This document shows, piece after piece, positions 10,545 to 21,482 of a stretch of 64,000 nt of DNA (position 1 is the stretch's first letter; each line of letters opens with the position of its first letter). The notes beneath the pieces are model-generated. The model was not told the DNA's origin. It saw only the letters and a program-made list of their open reading frames with translations, and did no database searches. Origin of the DNA: Chelonoidis abingdonii (taxonomy: Eukaryota > Chordata > Testudines > Testudinidae); assembly GCF_003597395.2 (NCBI RefSeq), contig NC_133772.1:139704766-139768765 (forward strand), written 5' to 3'. A program made the translations under genes and the position numbers.

Positions 10545-13500
10545 CTCATAGACTCATAGATTCATAGACTCATAGAAGGGACCAACATGATCATCTAGTC
10601 TGACCTCCTGCACAAACCAGGCCACAGAACCCTACCCATCCACTTCTATAAAAACCCCTAACCTATGTCCGAGTTATTGAAGTCTTCAAATTGTGTTTGA
10701 AGACCTTAAGCAGAGAATCCACCAGCAAATGACCCATGCCCCACGCTGCAGGGAAGTGAAAACCTCCAGAGGTCAGCCAATCGCCCTGAAGGAAAATTCC
10801 TTCCGACCCCAAATATGAAATCAGCTAAATCCTGAGCATGTGGGCAAGCTCCCCAGCCAGCATCAGAAAGAATTCTGGTGCAGAACTCCAATCCCTCCCA
10901 TCCAACATCCCATCGCAGACCATTGAGCAGACCTATCTGTGATAATCCAAGGACAATTGCCAAAATTAACTATCCATAATATCTCAGAGAGTAGTATTAA
11001 TGTCCCAATCCGGCCGGAAGGTAAACAAGTGGGTTCCGCAGGGGTCTTTTGGGACCGGCGCTGTTCAATATTCATCAATGATTTAGATGTTGATAGAAAG
11101 TACGCTATTAAGTTGAGGATGATACCAAACTGGAGGATTGCAACTGCTTGTGAGACAGGGTCAAAATTCAAAATATCTGACAAATGGAGAAATGGTCTGA
11201 GGTAACCGGAGAAGTTCAAAAAGACAAATGCAAGTGCTCCACTTTTGCAAGGAACAATCAGTTTCATACATACAAGACTGGAAGAGACTGTCTAGAAGAG
11301 TAAGGCAGAAAGAGATCTAGGTCATAGGATCACAAAGCTAAATATGGTCAACAGTGTGATACTGCTGCAAAAAAAGCAAATGATTCTGGGCTGCATGTAC
11401 AATGTGTTGTAAACAAGACACGAGAATGTCATTCTTCCGCTTCTACTCTGTGCTGGTTAGCGCTCAACTGGAGTATTGTGTCCAGATCTGGCACCGCATT
11501 CAAGAAAATGCGGAGAAATTGAGAGGTCAGAGAAGCAACAAGAATGATTAAAGGTCTTGAGAACATGACTCTATGAAGGAAGGCTTGAAAGAACGGTTTA
11601 TTTAGTTTGGAAAGAGAAGACTGAGAGGGACGTGATAGCAGTTTCAGGTATCTAGAGGGTGTCCAATCAGGAGGAGGAGAAAACTTGTTCACCTTAGCCT
11701 CTAATGCTAGAACAAAAGCAATGGGCTATAAGTGAGCAAAGGGAGATTTAGGTTGACAGTAGAAAAATCCTAACTGTCAGGAGTTAAACACTGGAATAAA
11801 TTGCCTAGGAGAGGTTGTGGAATCTCCATCTCTGGAGAATTTTAAGAGTAGGTTAGATACAATGTCTATCAGGGATGGTCTAGACATGTATTTGGTCCTG
11901 CATGACGGCAGGGACTGGACTCGAATGACCTCTTGAGGTCCCTATCCAGTTCTAGAGTCTATGAATCTATAATCTACCCTTCCATAAACTTATCAAGCTT
12001 AGTCTTAAAGCCAGATATGTCTTTTCCCCCCACTACACCCCTCGGAAACTGTTCAAGAACTTCACTCCTCTAATGATTAGAAACTTGCAGTCTAATTTCA
12101 AGCCTGAACTTCCTAGGATGTCTAGTTATACCCCATTCGTCCTTGTATCACATTAGTACTAAGCTAAATAATTTCTCTCCCTCCCCAATATTATCCCTTT
12201 GATATTATTTATAAGACAAGCATATCCCCGCAGCCTTCTTTTGGCCAGGCTAAACAAGCCAAGCTCTTTGAGTCTCCTTTCATAAGGCAGGTTTTCCATT
12301 CCTCGGATCATCCTAGTAGCCGTCTCTGAACCTGTTCAGTTTGAATTCATCCTTCTTAAACAGGAGATCAGAACTCACATAGTATTCCAGGTAGGTCTAC
12401 CAGTGCATTATACAACAGTAGTAACACCTCCTATCTTTCTGGAAATACTCGCCTGATGCACCCTAAAAGCCGCATAGCTTTTTTAATGCCATATCGCATT
12501 GGCGGCTCATAAGTCATCCTAGTGATCAACCAATACCCAAGGTCCTTCTCTCCTCTGTGTTTCAACTGATGCATCCCCATTATATCTAAAATTCTTATTA
12601 TTAATCCTAAGTGCATGACCTTGCACTTTTCACTATTAAATTTCATCCTATTATATTACTCCAGTTTACAAGTCATCCAGACTTCCTGTATGGTATCCGT
12701 CCTTCTCTGTGTTAGCAATACCCCCACTTGATCATCCGCAGACTTTATTAGCCTCCCCGGCTCTTTGTGCAGGTCAGTAATAAAAAGGTTAAATAAAATT
12801 GGTCCCAAACTGTCCTTGAGGACTCACTAAACCTCCTTCCAGCCTGACAGTTCCCCTTCAGTAAACCCTTGGAGTTCCCCTTTAACAATTCCTAATCCAC
12901 CTTTTCAATTTTCATATTCATCCCCTCTTTCTCCGTTTAACTAACATTCCCCATGCGGAACAGTGTCAAATGCCTTACTGAAAATCGAGTAAATTAGATC
13001 TACCTCGCGTTCCTTTGTCTAATAATCCTCACCTTCTCGGAGAAGGAGATCAGGTTGGTGTTGCACGATCTACCTTAGTAAAATATGTTGTATTTTCCCA
13101 ATTACCATTGAACTCATGTGTCCTTACTTTCTCTTTTCAAATTTTTTCAAGATCTTAATACTACAGACGTCAAACTAAACAGGTCTAGTTACTCGGAATC
13201 AACATTTTTTTTTTTTTCCTTTTTTCTTGAAAAGGGAATACTACAGTTAGCAATTTCTCCAGTCTATCGGTAAACGTCCGAGTTAACGATTCATAAAATT
13301 CTAGCAACGGGCTCGCAGATTCATGCACACAGTGTCCTTAATATTCTGGATGGGAGATTGTCCGGGCCCTCGTTTGTCCCATCAAGGGTTCAAGTTTTGA
13401 TTCTGACTTCAGATGTGGTAAGATCTACCCTCCATTATCCTCATTCCGTTAAATCCTTCCCTCATCCCTAAGCTCCTCAATCTAAACAAGCTCTTATCTA

Positions 13501-14640
13501 AAGTTCGAGAAGTATAGATGGTCCCATGCCTAGATGAATCCTTACTCCATATCCATTGACTCAAGTGATAGCGGTCCCACTTCTCTTTCTTTGTTTCTTC
13601 TTTATTATGTGCTATGAAGAACCTTTTTACTGTTGGTTTAAATTCTCTTGGCAAGTTCAACTCTACATGGCTTTTAGCCTCCTCACTTTATCCCTACATG
13701 TTCTGACCTTCGACTAGAGGTAGCTTCCTTGCTAACCCCCTTTCCCACTCCATTTATGTTCTGCTTTTTCTTAACATCCTCCTGATATGCTGCTCATCCA
13801 GCTCAGTCTACACCTCCTGCCTGTGGTCTTTTTTCGCCTTTTTGATCAGTGCCCGAAGTTCTGCAAGCTTAACTAAAGTAATCTCAGGCCTCCTCCGCAT
13901 TTAGTCCACAAGTTCTGCAGTCCATCCCTCCCTGACTAATTTTCTAACTCCTGTAAAGTTAGCCCGTTTGAAGCAAAAAACCCTAATCACAGAACTATTT
14001 TGTTTATCCTCGATGCCATCTAGTTTGAACTGAATTAGTTCATGAATCACTCGAACCAAGTTTCCCCTACAACATTTCTTCTACGAGGTCCTCACTGCCC
14101 ACCCAAAACCAAATCTAAAAATGCATTCCCTCTTGTTGTTCTTCAACACTGGTGGAAGAATCCATCCCATCACATCCAGAAAAATCTGAGCCCTATTATC
14201 GTTCAAGCACTTGTCCTCCAGTCGTATAACTGGGAAATTGAAGTCTCCCATGATCACACAGTTCCCCTTGGGTTACTTCACTAAAAAAACATTAAGAGGT
14301 CTCTATTCCATATCCAAATCAATCCGGCCGTCGTAGCACACCCCAACACTATCTCAGGAGAGCTCTAGGAGTTTCTTTCCCGTGATTTTGCCCAACTCAG
14401 ACTCTGTCTTGTCCATTTCCTCACTACTGTATTTCTTTACAGTCACCTCATTCATTATGTACAATGCTAGTTCCACCAGCTTGCTTTATTCTGTCTTTCC
14501 TAAACAGCACATAGCCTTCAATACCTGTACTCCAGTCATGACTACTATTCCACCATGTTTCTGTTATCCCTATAATATCTGGTTTCACTTCCTGCACCAA
14601 AATATTACCCTCGGAATCTGTGTAAGAGAGAGGTTCTAGC
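10545..14640 (-). mobile_element. Long antisense CR1 LINE, interrupted by a second CR1
   Basis: The CR1 tail (ATAGACTC repeats) is at the left edge, followed in antisense by the 3' UTR, then reverse transcriptase and endonuclease regions to about 14640. On the minus strand the endonuclease motif M-G-D-F-N is readable at 14231-14260, and the polymerase box reads S-A-D-D near 12729-12752 where F-A-D-D is usual. A minus frame at 12431-12646 opens MKFNSEKCKVMHLG, typical of the region after the polymerase box. Many frameshifts and stops show it is dead. About 1 kb between 10977 and 11971 is a separate plus-strand CR1, so the remaining element is about 3.1 kb, unusually long for a CR1 copy. Confidence 0.85.
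10977..11971 (+). mobile_element. CR1 LINE 3' half, nested in an antisense CR1
   Basis: It starts inside the reverse transcriptase region (CTCAGAGAGTAGT...), passes the GTTCCGCAGGGGTC and 'ttcatcaatgatttaga' blocks, the C-terminal region and 3' UTR, and ends in a CTATGAATCTAT tail at 11971. Frames are broken: the D-D box is shifted ('gaggatgataccaaact'). The flanking minus-strand CR1 resumes on both sides, so this copy is the younger one. Confidence 0.85.
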
Positions 14641-14689
14641 TTGACTCACGGTGATTGGACTTCATTATGCAGCTCTATCTGGATAAGTA

Positions 14690-14730
14690 TTGGTATTGTG
14701 GTTCCTTCTGGCCTTAAATTCTATGAATTA
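14690..14730 (+). mobile_element. Possible CR1-type 3' tail remnant
   Basis: The words GGTTCCTTCTGGCCTTAAAT and TCTATGAATTA resemble the last bases and tail of a plus-strand CR1/LINE copy. Only about 40 bases are visible, so the call is tentative. Confidence 0.35.
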
Positions 14731-16702
14731 GTCCTGTGAAATGCCATTGTCACCTAATTGTTTTTGGCTCCACCAGCACAGCTGGAATCATTTGGACTGT
14801 TCACTCTGAAATTCTTCAAATATAGCCCTTCCCGTAACTCACATCTGTGCCTTCTACCTCTGTTCTACCTAATGACCTTAAACACATCAAGCTTACTGTT
14901 ATATAGTAACCTTTAGCGGCTTTAAATATTTCAGTCTTGCCATCTCTTCCACTAGTGCGATTTTATGGAGTTTTCTGTTGCTTCTAATGATGGTGCATTT
15001 ATTTCATTTGGAGAAGTGTCTGATGCACAATTTTCTCTGCATCTGTATTTTACACAGCTTTAAAAACCAAGTGCTTAATTAATACTCGGCAAAATGTGTT
15101 ACATAAATTATGAACAACCCCCCAGCGAAGCCTAAACTCAAGGAGAACTTCAATGGAATCTCAAGTATCAATAAATAAAAATATCGTTTGCGAACCTCTG
15201 CATTCCTGCTTCTGGCCACCCAGAGGTGTGATTTCCAGCCCAATATTGCAGATTTATATTGCAGCAAGGGGTACATTCAATAAAGGTTAGACGAGCAGCT
15301 CATTTTGGGTACAGAGACAAACCATATTTACAGCTCTGGAGCTTAAGAGTCTTGCCCATCTCTAAGTTCTTCCATATTTTCTTTTACACTCAATGTAAAC
15401 GTACCTCAGCACATTGGAATGAGTGATGTGTTCAGTGTCTGATTGCGTCAGATCGGAGTCTAAGGCAGAGAAGTCATTTCTCTTCCTTCTACACCATGTC
15501 GTATACAATGCCAGTGACACTGCACGCTGCTGCTTAGCTTACATCTCACCCTCTCTCTGTTTGGCATCAGTGGGGGTATCCGTATGCGCCAAAGAAAGAC
15601 AAGGTTTATTCATTCATGCTACGGGACCAGTTTTGTTCTTATGCGTTTGAGACTATGTCACGTGCAATATGGAAGTAAACGTTGTGGTATGTAACCCCTC
15701 AGGAGCTAACCTAGGTCCCCGTGCAGGTAGCCCAGTGAAAGCCATGCTGCCCTGGGGGTGCAGGGGGCCAAGGGTAAGCTCAGAGCATGCTAGGCCACCC
15801 AGCGGCAGAGAAGAAAGACAACTAGAGACAAATGATGGACAAATCAAATCCCAGGAAGACGATCCAGCCTGACCAACAGAAAGTGTCTCAAGGAGGTGCC
15901 TTCCCTGGAAAGTATTTTGGGAGGGACTTATGTGGTGAGCTCATGAGGAGTCTCTCTCATGGTACAGTCAGGGTCACCTGAGAACTGGCCTTTGGCCATT
16001 TGCCTGTTCAAAGTGGATGGAGTTCTGTTGGGAAAACGCCCCCAGCCCCAAGGCAGGTGGAGTTAGCCCCTCAGCTCCCTAGGGATAACCAGTTATCACC
16101 TGGTCAGTGCTGCTCTGGCTGCTAGTGCAGGGCTGCCTGGCTGCTGGGAGCATGTCTGGGCGCTAAGGTAGGAGATTGGAGTGAGAGGTTCAGTAGAGTT
16201 ATTAGGACAGTTATTGTACTCTGCACCCAACCCCTGCACCCCCTGTGGTGAGGGAAATGTTGAGCACAGAAGCAGCCTGACTCCCGCATGGAGAGGATGC
16301 CTGCCAGCAGCGATTGTCACCCGCTCTGCAGAGGCCGAGGAGTCCGGAGCTATCTCTGAACCTGAGGATCCTTCATGGAGTTGTGAGTCACCATCCTTCA
16401 GTTAGCTAGTCAGGGAAATTGTTTGGGAGCCCCCCTTGCTCCCCAAACTGTGCCCTCAAGCCAGGGGGTGAGGCTTTGGGGATTTCATTACCTGCTGCCT
16501 ATTAAACCTGTGAAGGCACTGACCACCTTATCCCATGTGAGTCTTTTGGGCTGTACTGAACCAAGTCAGCCAAGTTGCTTTCCTGGTACAGAAGATGTTG
16601 TCAAAGGTCATCAAGTGCCCCTTCAGAGTAGGCATACGGACAGGACACTGACAGGATACCGACAGGACACTCAGTTTTACTCTTGCTCTCTCAGGTCACC
16701 CG
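14731..16702. other. Unassigned DNA
   Basis: No gene or repeat that I can name. Short frames at 15.4-16.8 kb lie in a modestly GC-rich patch and have no domain content. Confidence 0.45.
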
Positions 16703-16713
16703 AATGGGAAAGT

Positions 16714-16900
16714 ATCAGAGGGATAGCCGTGTTAGTCTGGATCTGTAAAAGCAGCAAAGAATCCTGTGGCACCTTATAGAACAACAGACTTTTTTGGAGA
16801 ATGAGCTTTATGACGAAGTAGGTATTCACCCATGAAAGCTCATGCTCCAAAACATCTGTTAGTCTCTAAAGTGCCACAGGATTCTTTGCTGCTTTTACCA
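16714..16900 (+). mobile_element. Fold-back turtle SINE with 11-bp target duplication
   Basis: AATGGGAAAGT occurs at 16703-16713 and 16901-16911, a perfect 11-bp target duplication. The head (ATCAGAGGGATAGCCGTGTT...) is at the left. The arm 16747-16810 is the reverse complement of 16832-16897 over about 65 bases, giving a near-complete palindrome after the head with a loop of about 20 bases. This is the longest fold-back copy in relation to its length. Confidence 0.88.
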
Positions 16901-16911
16901 AATGGGAAAGT

Positions 16912-17787
16912 CACAAGTATTATCAGCGTGGGCAATAGTGACCCTGGCAGTAGTGTTTTACCCTGTTAGGTTATATTTGCTTTCTATGTGATATAATTCA
17001 TCTGTTGAATACCTTGTGTGTGTTTATGTTGTTTCTTGGTGGTCTCCAACTATCCATCCAGTGGGATTATGTTGGGATTAGAATTTTCCCTCCAAACTGC
17101 CCTGGTGACCCTGCCAGGAAGAGTGAGGTCAGGGGAGGGGGAGTTATGTGGAAAGAAAATCATTATACCCTGCTGAGAGGAAGACATGATCCAGATGAAC
17201 CCAGGCCTGTTCATCAAAACCAGTAAAGAGAGTGGTGCTGAAGGAGATAGCTGGGTGAACAGGGGTGATAGAGAAGTATATGAGAAAATAGAAATGTCCG
17301 TTTTGAATACTTCTATGCATTTCACATTCATACAGGGCCTGATTATTAAAGAGGGGAGCTTATGTAACTTCCATAGACAAACACAACCGTATGTGTAGAG
17401 CGGATAACTGATTGCAAAAATGGCAAGTTTGGTGAATACCTTGCCATGTGCACACACAAATACCTGCTATGCAAAGGCATCTTCAAAAATCAGACGTACA
17501 ATATCTATGTAGTGTTTCCCCACGCACCAAGCTAAGGAAAGATTAGCAGAATAACCTGACATTTCCTGGTAGTTTTTTTTTGTAAAAACACCACAAACAG
17601 GAAGATGAAAACCGCAGAAAACACATTAGAAAATAAATGTCACTCAAAACCCACAATATTTAATACTTTAATTAAGTGCCCTTAATATGATTATTCATGC
17701 AGCTAATTTAGATTTAATAAGGTAAGTCACTTTAGTAAATAAACAGCATTTCTTCCAAATGTTTTATAGAATTTATTGAGTGTTTTC
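16912..17787. other. Unassigned DNA
   Basis: AT-rich sequence without a recognisable gene. Overlapping small frames on both strands at 17.0-17.5 kb have no domain content. Confidence 0.45.
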
Positions 17788-17796
17788 CAGAGGTAT

Positions 17797-17998
17797 CAAC
17801 TATCAGGGGGTAGCCATGTTAGTCTGAATCCACAAACACAACAAGGACTCCGGTGGCACCTTAAAGACTAACAAATTTACTTGGACTTAAGCTTTCATGG
17901 GTAAAACACCTCACTTCTTCAGGTGCATCTGAAGAAAGCTTATACCGAAATAAATCTGTTAGTCTTTAAGGTTCCATTGGACTCCTTGTTGTTTTTTT
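17797..17998 (+). mobile_element. Fold-back turtle SINE, second subfamily
   Basis: CAGAGGTAT at 17788-17796 and 17999-18007 is a perfect 9-bp target duplication. The head reads TATCAGGGGGTAGCCATGTT. The arm 17834-17898 (AACACAACAAGGACTCC...) is the reverse complement of 17932-17998 with scattered mismatches, so the body is present twice in opposite directions. The body sequence (AACAAGGACTCC, ACTAACAAATTTA) marks the same subfamily as the 10.3 kb copy. Confidence 0.88.
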
Positions 17999-18007
17999 CA
18001 GAGGTAT

Positions 18008-19189
18008 GAATGGCAATGAGGTGTCTAAGTGCCAGTAATGCCTTTGAAATCCACCCTTTCAGACTGTATAGTTTAACAGGGTGTTACACCACTAAAACTG
18101 GATTTTAAAATGAATGCAGTATAGAATGGACTTGAAAGATGTGTCTGGCTAAATGCCTGTGTAAATTAAAGTTAAAAGGGCCCAGGGAGAGTCCCTAGCT
18201 ATTTTTGTTAAACTCCAAAAAGACAAGAGCCCTGCTGAAAATGAGATGTTTCTCTTTACACAAAAAAGTCTGTTTTTTATGCATATTTTGTCATTCAGCT
18301 TTGATAACAGCACATCTAATTCCATTGAAGAGGGCATTTATTAAAGCAAGATTGTGGTCCGGATTTCATGCTACATCTGCTGTAACTGGTTGTAACTTCT
18401 TATCCATGCAACAAATCTGGCTGATGCTTCCTTTTCTGAGTGTAGGAGAAGGGAATACGTGTCACTTTCTGGTAGCCCACTCCTGCAATTTTTCATCCTA
18501 AGCAAAAAGCAGCTCACCTTTTATAGTTCGTTAGCCCTTTTGTCAAATCAAACTTGAACTTTGCTCTGGGGTGGGCAGGGCAGACGAGGCCATCAGGAGG
18601 GGTGGAAGGACCAGGATCCCGTTCTGTGCCACACTTTCACAGGCTGAATCACCGAGCAACACTCAGGTTTGCAATAGGAAGAGTGCTAGCTCCTCAGACT
18701 TGACAAAGAAGACGGTACAGGAGCCACCCTGGGGGAAAACCTAAATAAATCGTCGTCTTTTTTCAGAGATTGGATGCAGGGAGGTTGGATTTATTTATTT
18801 AATTACTTATTTTAATTAGATGTAAAATCAATTTTGTTTTATTTTTAGCCATCAGGTCAGAGGAACAGGATGTTTGGAAAGTGCTAGAAGTATGTCCGAC
18901 TCCAACAAGACCAGAAAGGTGGAAAGATTAAAGGAGTCGACACTGAGATGAAGTGTACCAAGAACTCAGATAGCCACCTCTCTGTCTGTTTATTCTGCTG
19001 ACCACAGACAGTGGGGAGACAGAAAACCTCACCTGTTACAGAAAACAGGAGTTTTCATCCCATGAAGTAACCCTCAATCTGCAGAGGAGACCAATGGCTG
19101 ACATTTTTGAGTTATTAACATGTATAAGAAAAACATCAAGAATTTTTTTTTTTTATATTTTTCACTAAATGTTCTTGCTGTTCTTTAGC
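18008..19189. other. Unassigned AT-rich DNA
   Basis: No gene or named repeat. There are T-rich and A-rich runs near 18781-18845 and 19145. Confidence 0.45.
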
Positions 19190-19757
19190 CAGGTCCAACG
19201 AAAACCCTCACTGACCTGTTGCATTTGGGTCCAATCCTGAAATCTTTCAAGTATCTGAAGACGGCTATCATGTCCTCCCTTAATAACCTTTTCCAAACTA
19301 AACATACCCAGTTCCTTCAGCCTTTGCTCCTATGGCTGCATTCCATCCCTTTGCTTGTCTTTGCCGTTCACCTCTGGATCCTGTCCAGTTTCCCTACACC
19401 CTTTCTATACATCAATGACCAATGTTGGACACAGTACTCCAGCTGAGGCCTAGCGAGCACCGAGTAGAGTGGTACTATCACCTCCAGGACTTTCATGCTA
19501 TCCCTGTGTTAATGCAACCTGAAATTGCTTTTGGATTTTTTTTGCAACAGCATCACATTGTTGACTCTGGTTGAGGTTGTGATCCACCACAACTCTCAGA
19601 TCCTTTCCAGCAGTGCTGCTGCCAAGCCAGTTATCTCCCATCCTGTATTTCGACATTTGGTTTTTCTTCCCTTAGTGTAGCACCTTATATTTGTCTTTGT
19701 TGAATTTCATTTTGTTGTCCATAGCCCAGTTCTCCAGTTTATCAAGATTCTCTCTGA
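19190..19757 (-). mobile_element. CR1 LINE fragment, antisense
   Basis: Read on the minus strand, the right part translates to a C-terminal reverse transcriptase stretch (LENWAMDNKMKFNKDKYKVL near 19757) and then, with stops, the downstream region. The CR1 3' tail is missing, so the copy is incomplete at both ends. Confidence 0.78.
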
Positions 19758-20790
19758 AGTGTTAAATGCCTGTTGTGTTTCATTTTTCACCAAAAAGATT
19801 AGTAGTAATCAGACATGTAGCATAGTGAATACCAGTGAAAATGAGGTAGGATCTGAGCCTAAAGTAGGGAAAGAACAAGTTAAAAATTACTTAGACAAGT
19901 TAGATGTCTTCAAGTCACCTGGGCCTGATGAAATCCATCCGAGAATACTCAAGAAGCTGACGGAGGAGATGCATGAGCCATTAGCGATTGTTTTCAAAAC
20001 CTCATGAAAGACAGGAGAGATTCCAGAGGACTGGGAGAGGACAAATATAGTGCCCATCTATAAAAATGAGAATAAGGACAATCTGGGGAATTACAGACAG
20101 TCAGCTTAACTTCTGTACCTGGAAAGATAATGGAGAAAATCATTAAACAATCAATTTGAAAACACCCAGAAGACAATAAGATGATAAGTAACAGACAGCA
20201 TGGTTTTGTCAAGAACAAATCATGTCAAATGAAGCTAATTACTTTCTTTGATAGGGTAACATGCCTTGTGGCTGGGAGGAAGCTGTAGACGTGGCATATC
20301 TTGACTTTAGCAAGGATTTTGATGCTGTCTCTCATAAGCGTCTCAAAAACGAACTAGGGAAATATACCCTAGATGAAGCTACTGTAAGGTTGATGCATAA
20401 CTGGTTGGAAAACCATTCCCAAAGAGTAGTTATCATTGGTTCACAGTCAATCTGGAAGGGCATATTGAGTGGGTCCTGCAGGATCGGTTCTGGGTCCGGT
20501 TCTGTTCAATAATTTCATCAATGATTTAGATAATGGCATAGAGAGTACACTTATAATGTTTGTGGATGATACCAAGCTGGGAGGTGTTGCAAGTGCTCTG
20601 GAGGACAGAATTAAAATTCAAAATGGTCTGGAGAAACTAGAGAAAGAGCCTGAAGTAAGTAGGATGAAATTCAACCAAGGCAGGTGCAAAGTATTCCATT
20701 TAGGAAGGAGTAATCAGTTGCACACATATCAAATGGGAAATGACTGCCTAGGGAGGAGCATTGCGGAAAGGGGTCTGCATGCTGAGAGAT
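19758..20790 (+). mobile_element. CR1 LINE reverse transcriptase remnant
   Basis: Three plus frames give successive pieces of a CR1 reverse transcriptase: 19759-20007 contains SPGPDEIHPRILKKL, 20261-20512 contains DVAYLDFSKDFDAVSHKRL (fingers/palm block), and 20469-20837 contains GPVLFNNFINDL and FVDDTKLGG. The catalytic D-D pair is present, with V where A is usual. A frameshift lies at about 20470-20500 and stops separate the first two pieces. The 3' UTR and tail are absent. It is a dead fragment. Confidence 0.85.
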
Positions 20791-21329
20791 GCCTGATCAG
20801 GTCACTGAGTAAGTGCTCTCCACCCTTGAAAGGATAGTTACAATTATTTGTTGTCACTGTCCAATATGCTCATTCTGGATCCAATGCTGCATCCTGCTGA
20901 GGTAGCTCAGTGGGTTGTAGAACATACAAGAAAATGCTCAGAAAAATTATTGTCCCTGCAAAGTCCCTCATGCATCAGGAAGGGGTTAAGAGTCACCATG
21001 CAGCCAGTATAAAGTATATTTCGACACTGCCTGGAACTAGAGACCCAGGGAAGATGTTAAATATTAATGTTATTTATTTTGTTTTTGGCTTAGTTAAAAG
21101 AATTATGTAGAGAATCAAGGATCTTAGTTTCCTTTCTGAACACAGATAAAACATTGGCTAAAAATACAATACTCATAACCTGTAATGCTTAATCCAAACA
21201 AGATCTATGACTGCCCTACATCTACTAGCAGCACGTTGTCTCATAGCAGTTAGTGCCTGTTCCAGGCTGTGTAAAAGAAATAGTGTTCCGGGGATGTTAT
21301 TTTCTTGTTGGACAAAGAGTTGGTGTAAA
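20791..21329. other. Unassigned DNA with a tRNA-like A-box word
   Basis: The word GGTAGCTCAGTGGGTTGTAG at about 20901 matches a tRNA A box, but no B box or cloverleaf partner follows, so I do not call a tRNA. It could be an old tRNA-derived SINE head. Nothing else is recognisable. Confidence 0.35.
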
Positions 21330-21340
21330 TATTTCCTATT

Positions 21341-21471
21341 TATATGCATCCAATGAAGTGGGTATTCATCCACGAAAGCTCATGCTCCAAAACATCTGCT
21401 GGTCTATAAAGTATCACAGGACTTTTTGCTGCTTTTACAGATCCAGACTAACACGGCTACCCCTCCGATAC
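21341..21471 (-). mobile_element. Turtle tRNA-type SINE, monomer
   Basis: TATTTCCTATT at 21330-21340 and 21472-21482 is a perfect 11-bp target duplication. The head is at the right end on the minus strand and the body runs left to the CACTTCATTGGATGCATATA end. Unlike the copies at 6.7, 10.3, 16.7 and 17.8 kb, it has no inverted second body, so it shows the ordinary form of the family (about 131 bp). Confidence 0.88.
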
Positions 21472-21482
21472 TATTTCCTATT

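Noticed and set aside
19190..20790. Twin-priming inversion of one CR1
   Set aside because: Both pieces include the same reverse transcriptase region, so they overlap in content and do not fit a simple 5' inversion.
20901..20920. tRNA A-box-like word
   Set aside because: There is no B box or cloverleaf partner within tRNA distance, so it is not a tRNA gene.
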